DNA from: Mycobacterium gordonae
Lineage (GTDB): Bacteria; Actinomycetota; Actinomycetes; Mycobacteriales; Mycobacteriaceae
Assembly (NCBI RefSeq): GCF_002101675.1
Contig: NZ_LQOY01000241.1
Span: 48,444 to 112,443, forward strand
Direction: 5' to 3'
DNA length: 64,000 nucleotides
Shown here piece after piece: positions 29,641 through 38,938 of the stretch. Below the pieces are notes generated by a model, which was not told where the DNA came from, made no database searches, and saw only the letters and a list, made by a program, of their open reading frames with translations. The translations under genes were made by a program, and so were the position numbers. Within the stretch, counting starts at the first letter, position 1. Each line of letters starts with the position of its first letter.

Positions 29641-31054
29641 TCCGGCGACTTCCGTCCTTCCAGGTGGCCGGCATCATCGGGACCGCCGGCGCGTCGGTGA
29701 ACGATCCGCCGGCAAGTCTGGTCAGCCCACCGGCGGCGTCGATGCTGGATGTCCTTGCGGTGCCGGTGAATCCCAGCGGTCCGGCACCGGTGTGCGAGTG
29801 CGATGCCCACGCTTCGTCCGGGGGGCAAGCGTCATCGAGAGTCAGGAACTCGTCGCGGTAGCCACGGCTGTCGAGTTGGGCGCGCCGGCGTCTGCCGGCC
29901 GTGACCGTATTGGCGGGGGCCGCGGCGTGCGCCGCGGCCGGCCGCGACGCCGGTGCGCTTGCCGTCGCCCGATTGTGCTGCGCAGGGCCGGATGTCGGGC
30001 CGGGTCCCGGTCCACCGACAAGGTAGGCGTGCGCGTGCGCCGGGATCGACGGGGGCGCACTCGCGGTGCCGCTTGCCGGCACCTGCTGGACCGGCCCGGG
30101 TGCCGGGGCGGCACCGGCCGTCGCCGTGACCGGTGCGGCGCCAAGGCCGCTGACGGGTATCACGCTGTCGGCGACAACGGCAGGCACCTCAGCGGCACCT
30201 GCGGCCACTGTTTCGGGAAGGACGCACAGCGCCGACAGCCCGAGTGCCAGCGGAATGGCGGCGAAACCGGGCGCCGAGACGACGGTGTAAATCGGCGAGC
30301 CCAATAGGGCAAACGTGGCGGCGTAGGCGAACACATAGATCAGGGGAAGCCAGGTGGTCAACGCCGTCGCCGGATTCGTGGCGAAGTCCGCGACGATCTG
30401 CACCAGCGTGCCGAACGGATTGGTGACCAGCGCCTTGAGTACCCGGTACATGCTCGAGAAATGCTCGGACCAGGCCAGCGCTGCTTCGACGGGATCGGTG
30501 GGCGGAATCTTCGCGGCCTCTGCCGCCAGCACCGGGGGCGCCGGTTGGGTTGGTGCCACCGCCGCCCGAGCGGAATCCGAAAGCGCTTGATAGACCGTCA
30601 TTATGGTGGCGGCCTGTACCCACATGCGGGCATAGTCCGCTTCGTTCAGCGCGATCGGGATCGTATTGATGCCGAAGAAGTTCGTCGCCACCAGCACGCC
30701 GTGCACCGCATGGTTGGCCGCCAGTTCGGCCAGGGCCGGCATCGCCTCCACCGCCGCGGTATACGCGGCCGCAGCCACCTCATGCTGGGCGGCGGCGCCG
30801 GCGCTCTTGGCGCTGGTCTGCATCAGCCAATCCAGATACGGCAGGTGTGCGGCCGCGTAACGCTCCGCCGTCGCGCCGTCCCACGCCCCACCGTGCAGCG
30901 CTGCGATCGCCGCCGAGAGTTCCGCCGCGACCGCGGCGAACTCGGCGCTGAGAGCCTGCCACCCCGATGCGGCTGCCAGCAAAGACCCCGTTCCCGGACC
31001 AGCGCTCAACAGCTGCGAGTGAACTTCCGGGGGCGCCGCCATCCACGCCGTCAT
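29636..31054 (-). CDS. PPE-family protein, PPW subfamily
   Basis: The 472-residue protein starts MTAWMAAPPEVHSQLLSAGPG, the standard PPE N-terminal domain (about 180 residues), with the WDG turn (GGAWDGATAERY) of the helical hairpin. The C-terminus carries both marks of the PPE-PPW group: GFTGT and, near the end, PMMPATW (P-x-x-P-x-x-W). The middle is hydrophobic and Pro/Ala-rich. PPE proteins are type VII secretion substrates; PPW members in M. tuberculosis include PPE36 and PPE37, linked to haem-iron use. The start at 31054 has GAGGAGG seven bases upstream; an in-frame start at 31078 is less likely. Two IdeR-like boxes lie 39-77 bases upstream. No PE partner or ESX genes are adjacent. Confidence 0.93.
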   Translation of the reverse strand: MTAWMAAPPEVHSQLLSAGPGTGSLLAAASGWQALSAEFAAVAAELSAAIAALHGGAWDGATAERYAAAHLPYLDWLMQTSAKSAGAAAQHEVAAAAYTAAVEAMPALAELAANHAVHGVLVATNFFGINTIPIALNEADYARMWVQAATIMTVYQALSDSARAAVAPTQPAPPVLAAEAAKIPPTDPVEAALAWSEHFSSMYRVLKALVTNPFGTLVQIVADFATNPATALTTWLPLIYVFAYAATFALLGSPIYTVVSAPGFAAIPLALGLSALCVLPETVAAGAAEVPAVVADSVIPVSGLGAAPVTATAGAAPAPGPVQQVPASGTASAPPSIPAHAHAYLVGGPGPGPTSGPAQHNRATASAPASRPAAAHAAAPANTVTAGRRRRAQLDSRGYRDEFLTLDDACPPDEAWASHSHTGAGPLGFTGTARTSSIDAAGGLTRLAGGSFTDAPAVPMMPATWKDGSRRT

Positions 31055-31092
31055 CGGGTACCTCCTCGGTCGAAGCATTCCTCGGGCGAAAG

Positions 31093-31111
31093 TTAGTATT
31101 GGGTAACCTAA
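31093..31111 (-). promoter_or_regulatory. IdeR-like iron box 1
   Basis: TTAGTATTGGGTAACCTAA matches 15 of 19 positions of the IdeR consensus TTAGGTTAGGCTAACCTAA; the right half is perfect. It lies 39 bases before the PPE-PPW start, suited to repression by iron-loaded IdeR. Confidence 0.72.
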
Positions 31112-31112
31112 C

Positions 31113-31131
31113 TTAGCTTAGGGTTACCTTT
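31113..31131 (-). promoter_or_regulatory. IdeR-like iron box 2
   Basis: TTAGCTTAGGGTTACCTTT matches 16 of 19 positions of the degenerate IdeR consensus (TWAGGTWAGSCTWACCTWA). It starts 20 bases from box 1. Tandem boxes with close spacing are known at iron-repressed mycobacterial promoters. Confidence 0.68.
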
Positions 31132-31316
31132 CCAGCTTTCACAGGAAGTGCTTAGGCGCGCCGCCCGCCGGTTGGCAAAGCGCGCCTCGTCGTAGCCGAA
31201 ACCATTAGCCTTATGCCTGGCACGCCACCGCGTACTCATGTCCGGCGCAGGTCATGGTCGGGGGCGCGACGGCACCTCGGATCTAGGCTGCGCGAAAGGT
31301 GGGTGAGGAGTCGGCG

Positions 31317-33137
31317 ATGGGTGACACGTCCGAGGGTTCGCGGGTGGGGACGCAGTTCGGGCCATACCGGTTGCGGCGCCTGGTGGGGCGCGGAGGCATG
31401 GGTGACGTATACGAGGCCGAGGACACGGTGCGGGAGCGCGTCGTCGCTCTGAAACTGATGTCGCAGTCGCTGTCGAAGGACCCGGTTTTCCGCACCCGGA
31501 TGCAGCGCGAGGCTCGCACTGCCGGGCGGTTACAGGAACCGCACGTCGTGCCGATCCACGACTACGGCGAGATCGATGGTCAGCTGTATGTGGATATGCG
31601 CCTGATCGACGGCAAAGACCTGGCCGCCATCTTGAAGCGTTATGGTCCACTCACTCCACCGCGCGCCGTGGCGATCATCCGGCAGATCGGCGCGGCGCTC
31701 GACGCAGCGCACGCCGCCGGAGTGACACATCGCGACGTCAAGCCGGAGAACATTCTGGTCAGCGCCGACGACTTCGCCTATCTGGTCGATTTCGGCATCG
31801 CCAGCGCGGGTAACGACGAGAAGCTCACCCAGATCGGCAGCACGGTCGGAACCCTCTACTACATGGCGCCGGAGCGGTTCGGCGAGGCCGAAGAAGTGAC
31901 CTATCGGGCCGATATCTACGCGCTGGCCTGCGTGTTGTACGAGTGCCTGGCCGGTTCCCCTCCGTACCGGGGTGACCAGCTCAGCGTGATGGGCTCGCAT
32001 CTCAACCAGCCGGTTCCGCGGCCCAGTGTCGCGCGCCCGGGTATCCCGCCGGCCTTCGACCAGGTGATCGCCCGGGGGATGGCCAAGAACCCGGCCGACC
32101 GCTATCCCACCTGCGGGGACCTGTCGGCGGCGGCCTACGAGGCGCTGGCCACGCCCGACCAGGACCGCGCCGCCGACATACTGGAACGCAGTCAGGTCGG
32201 GGAACTGCCACCACAGTTCGCCAATCAGACACCCGGAAGTTTCGCGGCCACGCAGCCGCCCCCGGTGCCACCGGGAGCACAGTGGCAGGCTCCGATGCCG
32301 GGAACACAGCCCGCGGCCCAGGGCGGCGCGGCGCCGACACCATGGGCCGGCACCCACGGCTGGGCGGCGACGCCCGCCGGCGCCGGCGGCGCGCCGCCGT
32401 GGGGTCAACCGCCGCCACCACGTCCGGCCGGCCTGCTGCGCAAGCCTTGGTTCTGGGCAGGTTTTGCGATCGCCGTGATCGTGGCCGTCGCGGGCGGGCT
32501 GATCGTCGGCTTCGCCCAGCCCAAGCACGCCACGTCACCGTCGAAATCGTCGACGCCGCCAGCGGCCCCCGACGCGGTGCAACTCAACGTGCTCAATGAC
32601 GGCGTGTTCATCGGCAGCTCCGCTGCCGTCGCGACGATCGACGTCTTCAACGAACCGATCTGCCCGCCGTGCGGGGCGTTCATCAGGTCATACGCCAGTG
32701 ACATCGACACCGCGGTGAACAACAAGAAACTCGCGGTGCGCTACCACCTGCTGAACTTCCTCGACGAGCAGTCGCACACCAAGAACTACTCGACCCGCGC
32801 CGTCGCAGCCTCGTATTGTGTTGCAGCGCAGAATGACCCGAAGGTCTACACCGGCTTCTACGCCGCCCTGTTCGGCAGTGACTTCCAGCCGCAGGAAAAC
32901 GCACCCGCGGATCGCACCGACGCGGAGCTGGCGCATCTGGCGCAGACGGTGGGAGCCAACAGCACCGCCACCAACTGCATCAAGTCGGGCGCCGACCTCG
33001 GCACCGCCCAAACCAAGGCCAACAACGCCAGCGCCTCGCTGGCCGGGTTCAACGCCAATGGCACGCCGTTCGTGTGGGACGGCAGCAGCGGAGTGGACCT
33101 GCAGAATCCGAACTGGCTGACGAAACTGATCGGATGA
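31317..33137 (+). CDS. pknE: Ser/Thr protein kinase PknE with extracellular thioredoxin-fold domain
   Basis: The 606-residue membrane kinase closely follows M. tuberculosis PknE (Rv1743) along its length. The kinase domain has VGRGGMGDVY (23-32), Lys46, HRDVKPEN from 138 and DFG. A Pro/Gly-rich juxtamembrane region (about 290-365) precedes one membrane helix (about 378-402). The extracellular domain is DsbG-like, with CPPC at 449-452, as in PknE, which responds to redox/nitric-oxide stress. The start ATG at 31317 has GAGGAG six bases upstream and matches the PknE N-terminus; an in-frame GTG at 31299 is an alternative. It is transcribed away from the PPE-PPW gene and is followed within five bases by the SRPBCC gene. 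Confidence 0.97.
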   Translation: MGDTSEGSRVGTQFGPYRLRRLVGRGGMGDVYEAEDTVRERVVALKLMSQSLSKDPVFRTRMQREARTAGRLQEPHVVPIHDYGEIDGQLYVDMRLIDGKDLAAILKRYGPLTPPRAVAIIRQIGAALDAAHAAGVTHRDVKPENILVSADDFAYLVDFGIASAGNDEKLTQIGSTVGTLYYMAPERFGEAEEVTYRADIYALACVLYECLAGSPPYRGDQLSVMGSHLNQPVPRPSVARPGIPPAFDQVIARGMAKNPADRYPTCGDLSAAAYEALATPDQDRAADILERSQVGELPPQFANQTPGSFAATQPPPVPPGAQWQAPMPGTQPAAQGGAAPTPWAGTHGWAATPAGAGGAPPWGQPPPPRPAGLLRKPWFWAGFAIAVIVAVAGGLIVGFAQPKHATSPSKSSTPPAAPDAVQLNVLNDGVFIGSSAAVATIDVFNEPICPPCGAFIRSYASDIDTAVNNKKLAVRYHLLNFLDEQSHTKNYSTRAVAASYCVAAQNDPKVYTGFYAALFGSDFQPQENAPADRTDAELAHLAQTVGANSTATNCIKSGADLGTAQTKANNASASLAGFNANGTPFVWDGSSGVDLQNPNWLTKLIG

Positions 33138-33141
33138 GGTG

Positions 33142-33627
33142 ATGGCCGAACGCATCGAAACTCAACGCACCATTTCGGCGCCCCCGGCGCAGATCTTCGC
33201 CCTGCTGTGTGACCCGCGCGGGCACGTCGCCATCGACTCGTCGGGGATGCTTCAGGATGCCGAGGGCGACCCGGTGTCTGCCGTCGGTGACACGTTCGTC
33301 GTCCATATGGACCGCGAGTCGCTCAACGACTTCCCGCAACTCGGAAAGTACGACGTCACGGTCGAGATCACCGAGTTCGAGCCCGACCGGCTGATCGCCT
33401 GGACCATCCTGGGTCAGATCCGCCCGCAGATCGGCCACGTCTACGGCTATCGCCTCGAGCCCACCGACGACGGTGCGGCCACCGTGGTCACCTCGTTCTA
33501 CGACTGGTCGGCCATCGACCAGCAGTGGCGCGATGCCGGCATTTTCCCCGTCATCTCCGAGGGCGCGCTGCGGGCGACGCTGGGCATCCTGGACCGGACT
33601 GTGCGGGGGCGCGCCGGACCCGCTTGA
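33142..33627 (+). CDS. SRPBCC (polyketide cyclase/START-like) protein
   Basis: The 161-residue protein begins MAERIETQRTISAPPAQIFALLCDP, the first strand and helix of the SRPBCC lipid- or polyketide-binding fold, and ends in a long C-terminal helix. Members bind hydrophobic ligands. The ligand here is unknown. It starts four bases after the pknE stop, so the two genes are probably co-transcribed. An in-frame GTG at 33139 directly before the ATG is an alternative start. Confidence 0.85.
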   Translation: MAERIETQRTISAPPAQIFALLCDPRGHVAIDSSGMLQDAEGDPVSAVGDTFVVHMDRESLNDFPQLGKYDVTVEITEFEPDRLIAWTILGQIRPQIGHVYGYRLEPTDDGAATVVTSFYDWSAIDQQWRDAGIFPVISEGALRATLGILDRTVRGRAGPA

Positions 33628-33663
33628 CGGGCGCTGTCGGAGGTGTTCGGTAGGGTCCTGCGC

Positions 33664-36033
33664 GTGACTTCGACAGCCCCCATCAAATCCGTAAACGCCC
33701 GTCTCGCTGAGGAACTGGCGATAGAGCTGCCACAGGTGATCGCCGCGGTCAGGCTGCTCGACGAAGGCGCCACCGTGCCGTTCATCGCTCGCTACCGCAA
33801 AGAGGTCACCGGCAGCCTGGACGACGGGCAGCTCCGCACCCTCGAAGAACGGCTGCGGTATCTGCGGGAGCTCGACGAGCGTCGGGCCGCGGTGATCGCG
33901 TCGATCGCCGAACAGGGCAAGCTGACCGATGCGTTGAAGGCCGCGCTGCTGTCCGCCGACACCAAGGCGCGGGTCGAAGACATCTATCTGCCGTACAAGC
34001 CCAAGCGCCGGACCAAGGCGCAGGCTGCCCGCGAAGCGGGCCTGGAGCCGCTGGCCGATCGGCTGATCCGCGACCCGGCCGTGGACCCGGAAACCGCCGC
34101 AGCGGACTTCGTCGGGAATGGTTTCCCCGACGTCGCGGATACCGCCGCCGCGTTGGAGGGCGCCCGGCACATCCTCATCGAGCGAGCGGCCGAGGACGCC
34201 GAACTGGTCGGCGCCGTGCGTGAGACGTTCTGGAAACGGGCCGCGCTGCGCACCACGCCGGCGTCGGAGGAAGTGGCGAAAAGTGCTGAAGCTCAGAAGT
34301 TCCGCGACTATTTCGACTTCTCCGAGCCCCTGGAAAGCATGCCGTCACATCGGGTGCTGGCCGTGCTGCGCGGGGAGAAGGAGAAGGCCCTGGCGTTCAA
34401 CTTCGACGCCGGGCCCGACGAAGTCTACGAGGCGATGATCGGGCGCACCCTCGGTGTCGGTCTGTCGGCAAATGCTGCGGCGCAGCCGGCCCAGCGGTGG
34501 TTGGCCACCACCGTGAGCCTGGCCTGGCGGGCCAGACTGATGTTCTCCGCGACCGTCGATGCCCGCATGCGGTTGCGTCAGCGGGCCGAAGAGGAAGCGG
34601 TTGCGGTCTTCGCCAAGAACCTCAAGGATCTCCTGCTCGCCGCGCCTGCCGGCGCCCGCACCACGCTGGGCCTGGATCCCGGTTTCCGCACCGGCGTCAA
34701 GGTGGCCGTCGTCGACGGCACCGGAAAGGTGCTCGACACCTGCGCCGTCTATCCGCACCAACCGCAACGACAATGGGATGCCGCCAAGGCGGTTCTCGCC
34801 GCGCTGGTCGCCCGCCACGGAGTGGAGCTGATCGCGGTGGGCAACGGCACGGCCTCACGTGAAACCGACGCGCTGGCAAGCGAACTGATCGCCGACCTGC
34901 GGGCAGCCGGCGTCAAGGAACCGGCCAAAGCGATGGTCAGCGAAGCCGGCGCGTCGGTCTACTCCGCGTCGGCTTATGCGGCGCACGAATTGCCCGATCT
35001 GGATGTGACCCTGCGCGGCGCGGTCTCGATCGCCAGGCGCCTGCAAGACCCACTCGCCGAACTGGTCAAGATCGAACCGAAGTCCATCGGCGTCGGGCAG
35101 TACCAACACGACGTCACACCCGGAATTCTCGCCCGGAGTCTCAATGCGGTGGTCGAGGACGCCGTCAACGCCGTGGGCGTCGACCTGAACACCGCGTCGG
35201 TGCCCTTGTTGGCGCGGGTATCGGGCATCTCCGAATCGCTGGCCGAGGCCATCGTGGCTTACCGGGACAACACCGGTCCATTCGCCAACCGTCGCGCCCT
35301 GCTGGGTGTCCCGCGCCTGGGGCCCAAGGCATTTGAGCAGTGCGCAGGTTTTCTGCGCATCCGTGGCGGTGACGATCCGCTCGATGCGTCGGGTGTCCAC
35401 CCGGAGGCATACCCGGTGGTCCGGCGGATCCTGGACCGCTCCGGAGTCACCCTTGGCGAGATCATCGGCGACGAACGAGCCTTGCGGAAGCTCCGGCCCG
35501 CCGACTTCGCCGACGACAGGTTCGGCATCCCCACCGTGACCGACATCCTCGCCGAGCTGGAGAAGCCTGGCCGCGACCCGAGGCCGGCCTTCACCTCCGC
35601 GACGTTCGCGGCCGGTGTCGAGAAGGTCGCCGATCTCAAGCCGGGCATGATCCTGGAAGGCGTGGTGACCAATGTGGCCGCATTCGGCGCCTTCGTTGAT
35701 GTCGGGGTGCACCAGGACGGGCTGGTGCACATCTCCGCGATGGCCGAGCGCTACGTCTCGGATCCGCACGAGGTGGTCCGGTCCGGTCAGGTCGTGCGGG
35801 TCAAGGTGATGGAGGTCGACGTGGAACGCCAGCGCATCGGGCTCAGCCTGCGCCTCGGCGATCAGCCGCAGCGCGACAACCGGCCCGACCGCACGCCGGC
35901 GTCCCGACCCGGGGGCAAAGGCTCACTGCAGCAACGTAATTCGCGGCAGTCGCGAAGTTCCGATCGCAGAGCACCCGAACCGGCCGGGAACTCGATGGCT
36001 CAGGCGCTGCGCGACGCCGGCTTCGGGCGGTAA
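33664..36033 (+). CDS. tex: Tex-family RNA-binding transcription accessory protein
   Basis: The 789-residue cytoplasmic protein matches Tex: an N-terminal helical region (SVNARLAEELAIELPQVIAAV), a YqgF-like RNase H fold with LGLDPGFRTG near residues 335-345, helix-hairpin-helix repeats (VGVDLNTASVPLL, then VPRLGPKAFEQCAGFLRIR), and a C-terminal S1 RNA-binding domain at about 658-731 (GVVTNVAAFGAFVDVG). Tex proteins bind RNA and act on transcription complexes. The start is GTG at 33664, where homology begins; the frame opens slightly earlier at 33643. The basic, Ser/Arg-rich tail after S1 is common in the family. Confidence 0.95.
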   Translation: MTSTAPIKSVNARLAEELAIELPQVIAAVRLLDEGATVPFIARYRKEVTGSLDDGQLRTLEERLRYLRELDERRAAVIASIAEQGKLTDALKAALLSADTKARVEDIYLPYKPKRRTKAQAAREAGLEPLADRLIRDPAVDPETAAADFVGNGFPDVADTAAALEGARHILIERAAEDAELVGAVRETFWKRAALRTTPASEEVAKSAEAQKFRDYFDFSEPLESMPSHRVLAVLRGEKEKALAFNFDAGPDEVYEAMIGRTLGVGLSANAAAQPAQRWLATTVSLAWRARLMFSATVDARMRLRQRAEEEAVAVFAKNLKDLLLAAPAGARTTLGLDPGFRTGVKVAVVDGTGKVLDTCAVYPHQPQRQWDAAKAVLAALVARHGVELIAVGNGTASRETDALASELIADLRAAGVKEPAKAMVSEAGASVYSASAYAAHELPDLDVTLRGAVSIARRLQDPLAELVKIEPKSIGVGQYQHDVTPGILARSLNAVVEDAVNAVGVDLNTASVPLLARVSGISESLAEAIVAYRDNTGPFANRRALLGVPRLGPKAFEQCAGFLRIRGGDDPLDASGVHPEAYPVVRRILDRSGVTLGEIIGDERALRKLRPADFADDRFGIPTVTDILAELEKPGRDPRPAFTSATFAAGVEKVADLKPGMILEGVVTNVAAFGAFVDVGVHQDGLVHISAMAERYVSDPHEVVRSGQVVRVKVMEVDVERQRIGLSLRLGDQPQRDNRPDRTPASRPGGKGSLQQRNSRQSRSSDRRAPEPAGNSMAQALRDAGFGR

Positions 36034-36090
36034 ACCGGGACGCGTAGTACTACTCATCCCGCTGTCGGGCCGGCTGGGCATGCTGGACGA

Positions 36091-37422
36091 ATGCCGCTTG
36101 CCACCTTTAAGCCCCACCCTGCCGCGCTCTCCGCCGGGCGCGATCGCGATCGCGCGGTGGACGTCGCACGACTGACCGCACTGGTCGTGGTGATGTTCGG
36201 GCACTGTGCGCTGTTGCTGGCCACCATCGATTCCGCCGGGGTGCGGATCGGCAACCTGCTTGGCGCAATTCCAGCGATTGCGCCGCTGACCTGGCTGGTT
36301 CAGGTGATGCCGCTGTTCTTCCTGGCCGGCGGCGCCGCCGGTGCCTACGGCTGGCATTCCGATAGCTCCTGGGGAACTTGGCTCTTCACCCGCGCGCAGC
36401 GTCTGTGCCGGCCGGTGTTCTGGTACCTGGCGGCGTGGACAGTGGCGCTGCTGGTGGTGCGGGTGACGGTAGGCGGCGAGTCCGCCGACGGGCTGGGACG
36501 CGAATGTGTGGCGCTGCTGTGGTTCCTCGGCGTCTACCTGGTGGCGCTGGCCTTGGTCCCGGCGCTGACCCGATTGCGGTCGGGGCGCGGGGTGATGCTG
36601 ACGGTGGTGGCGCTGCTGATGGCTGCCGAGGCGGTCGACCGGATTCGTTTCGCGGTCGGGACACCCGAATCCGGTGTCGTCAACTTCTTGATCGTCTGGC
36701 TGATCCCGGTGGTGGTCGGCGTTGCGTATGCCCGCGGGCTGATCGGTGTGCCCGCGGCGCTGGCTGCCGCGGCATCCGCGTTCACCGCTCAGGTAGCACT
36801 CGCGCTCGCCGGGACTTACGAGGTCTCGCTGGTGGTGACCGGCGCCGAGCAGGTGTCCAACGTATCGCCGCCGACGCTGCTGTTGGCGCTGCACTGCACC
36901 TGGATGTCGTGTGCGTTCGTGGCTGCCGCGGGGCCGGTCCGCCGCTGGGCGCAGCGTCCGCGGGTCTGGCGGGTCGTTGCGGTGGGCAACGGGGGAGCGA
37001 TGACCCTGTATCTGTGGCACATCCCGGCGATCGCCATCGCCGCCGTCGGTCTGAATGCCGTCGGCCTGGATGCCTATGACGTGCATGCCCCGGGATTCTG
37101 GGCGCTGCTCGGACTGCGGGCCGGGGTGTTCGCCGCCGTCATGGCCGCGATGTTCCGACTGCTCTCACCGCTTGAGCACCGCCGCCTGCCGTGGTGGGAC
37201 GCGCCGGTCGCGGCCGCAGGCGCCCGGTCCGTCGTCGCCGGCGCGCTGATCTGCCTGGCGGGGGTCGCGCTGGTTCTGATGGCCAAGAACGGTCTGGCGG
37301 GAGCCGACGGTTGGTTGGCCCTGGGCGGCTTTCTGGCCGCGGCGGCGGTCGCGCGGGTCGTCAGTCGCCGGCCATCCGAGAGGCCGGTGCAGTCCAGTCG
37401 GTCGACACCGACCGCTGCTTGA
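36091..37422 (+). CDS. Acyltransferase-3-family integral membrane protein
   Basis: The 443-residue protein has about 10-12 membrane helices. It shows the family's N-terminal motif, with R-D-R-A-V-D-V-A-R-L and a conserved His in VVVMFGHCALLL, plus MPLFFLAGG and a later TLYLWHIPA segment. Members O-acylate sugars, glycolipids or peptides at the membrane. The acceptor is unknown. It follows tex by 57 bases on the same strand. Its 3' end overlaps the convergent SnoaL-like gene by 62 bases. Confidence 0.88.
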   Translation: MPLATFKPHPAALSAGRDRDRAVDVARLTALVVVMFGHCALLLATIDSAGVRIGNLLGAIPAIAPLTWLVQVMPLFFLAGGAAGAYGWHSDSSWGTWLFTRAQRLCRPVFWYLAAWTVALLVVRVTVGGESADGLGRECVALLWFLGVYLVALALVPALTRLRSGRGVMLTVVALLMAAEAVDRIRFAVGTPESGVVNFLIVWLIPVVVGVAYARGLIGVPAALAAAASAFTAQVALALAGTYEVSLVVTGAEQVSNVSPPTLLLALHCTWMSCAFVAAAGPVRRWAQRPRVWRVVAVGNGGAMTLYLWHIPAIAIAAVGLNAVGLDAYDVHAPGFWALLGLRAGVFAAVMAAMFRLLSPLEHRRLPWWDAPVAAAGARSVVAGALICLAGVALVLMAKNGLAGADGWLALGGFLAAAAVARVVSRRPSERPVQSSRSTPTAA

Positions 37423-37804
37423 TCAGCCACGTGCCCTCGGCGGGAACAAGAACGTCGCGGTAGCGACCAAAATGGTCCAGCCCGATGTCGGTCACCACGG
37501 TGAAATATGACCGGACGCGCGCCTGGTCCGAAGTGAGTTCGGTGAACTGCACGTTGGCCAGGATGTGCCGGACGATGGGCTTGCTGTCCGCGCGGGCACT
37601 GCCGGCCACCCCGGCGGTGAGGTCACTCAGGAATCGGGCGATCTCGGTTCGGCCACGCAGGGACGGCCGGTCGCGGATCTCCAGCACGCCGTCGGCGCAA
37701 AACGTCGCGGCGAGGTCGTCTGCCCGTCCCGTGTCGCCCGACCAGGTGTAGCGGGCCAGCGTGTCGCGAATCTGTTCGCGCGCAACAAGTTCCCAGGTCT
37801 CCAT
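37361..37804 (-). CDS. SnoaL-like / NTF2-fold protein
   Basis: The 147-residue protein has the cone-shaped alpha+beta barrel pattern of SnoaL-like and steroid-isomerase-type proteins: REQIRDTLARYTWSGDTGRADDLAATFCADGVLEI, then RGRTEIARFL, and a final strand WLIKQRSVSTDW. Members act as hydratases, isomerases or small-ligand binders, and many sit in steroid operons. It starts nine bases after the FAD oxidoreductase stop, the third gene of a minus-strand operon behind a KstR-type site. The last 62 bases overlap the convergent acyltransferase gene. Confidence 0.85.
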   Translation of the reverse strand: METWELVAREQIRDTLARYTWSGDTGRADDLAATFCADGVLEIRDRPSLRGRTEIARFLSDLTAGVAGSARADSKPIVRHILANVQFTELTSDQARVRSYFTVVTDIGLDHFGRYRDVLVPAEGTWLIKQRSVSTDWTAPASRMAGD

Positions 37805-37813
37805 GGCGGCTGC

Positions 37814-38938
37814 TCACCCCAAGGGGCGGTTCTCGCGGATGCCGCGGTACAGGCCCCAACGCACGATCAACGGCATCACCACGCGCTCGACCGACCAGAG
37901 CGGGAACCGCAAGGCGTGACCGGTCGGGAAGAAGACCTCCAACCCGTCCCGCTGGATACCGACCAGGGAGCCCCAGCGGCGTCCTGGCGCCTTGAAGGGA
38001 CGCAACGGGCGGCCGGTGAATGTGGCGCGAATGTTGCGGGCCACCAGGCCATCGCCGCGATTGCGAGCCGAACTGCGCAGCGGATCGGTCGCCGCTACGT
38101 CCCCGACCGCGAATACCTCGGGGTGGCCGGGCGCCTGAAGCTGCCGCGTCACCCGGACAAACCCGCACTCGTCGAGCAATTCCGGTGGCAGCCAGCTGGT
38201 GTTGGGCCGCACCCGGCCGATCGCCCACAGCACGGCATCGGCGACCGCCGGTGTCTGACCGGTGCTCCAGCGCACCGGTTCGCTGGTGATCTGCTCGCCG
38301 GTGAATTCCTCGGTGACCACAGCCCGATGCTCCGGGTGCAGGCCCACGCCGAGTTCGGCCAACCGGTGCGCGACGCGTGTCCAGGTCCGCGGATGGTATT
38401 CACGCAGGGGGCGGTCCCCGGGGAAGTACAGCTCGATCTGCTTGTCGGGCCAGGTAGTGGCCAGGTTGACGGCGCTGCTGACCGCAGCCGCGCCGCCGCC
38501 GACGATGATCACCGACTTGGCCGTGGCCAGCTGTTCGTGCGCCGCGTACAGCCCGGCACCGATTTCGGCGGACGACTGCAGTGCGGGTTGCCGCCAAAAC
38601 CCGTTGCTCACGCCGGTGCAGATGACCAGCGCGTCGTACGGCTCGGCGACGGTCGCGCCGTCCTCGCCGCGGCCGAGGACGGTCCTTGCGTCGAGGTCGA
38701 CTCCGGTCAGTTCGGCCTGCACCGTCCGTACCCGGTCCAATTTGCGGAAACGGTCGAACGGAATCCAGTAGTCCCGCGCCCAGTCGTCGGGGCGGGCGAG
38801 CCGCACACCGAGCTCCTGGCCACTGACCAGGCCGGGTTTGGCCGAAATGCCGACCACCTCGAAGTGTGGGGCCAGGCGGATGGCGGTCAGCACGCCGACG
38901 TCGCCGAGGCCCGCAATCACCACCCGCCTGCGGGTCAT
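37814..38938 (-). CDS. FAD-dependent NAD(P)H oxidoreductase (pyridine nucleotide-disulfide oxidoreductase fold)
   Basis: The 374-residue protein begins MTRRRVVIAGLGDVGVLTA, an FAD-binding dinucleotide fold (GxGxxG-like), has a second nucleotide fold VIIVGGGAAAVSSA (about 141-154), and a C-terminal FAD motif PEVFAVGDVAA. It lacks a CxxC redox pair, resembling AIF/NDH-2-like enzymes rather than disulfide reductases. The substrate is not known. The start ATG at 38938 overlaps the stop of the upstream DUF1295 gene (ATGA), which implies coupled translation; a longer open frame upstream runs antiphase through DUF1295 and is not used. Confidence 0.9.
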   Translation of the reverse strand: MTRRRVVIAGLGDVGVLTAIRLAPHFEVVGISAKPGLVSGQELGVRLARPDDWARDYWIPFDRFRKLDRVRTVQAELTGVDLDARTVLGRGEDGATVAEPYDALVICTGVSNGFWRQPALQSSAEIGAGLYAAHEQLATAKSVIIVGGGAAAVSSAVNLATTWPDKQIELYFPGDRPLREYHPRTWTRVAHRLAELGVGLHPEHRAVVTEEFTGEQITSEPVRWSTGQTPAVADAVLWAIGRVRPNTSWLPPELLDECGFVRVTRQLQAPGHPEVFAVGDVAATDPLRSSARNRGDGLVARNIRATFTGRPLRPFKAPGRRWGSLVGIQRDGLEVFFPTGHALRFPLWSVERVVMPLIVRWGLYRGIRENRPLG

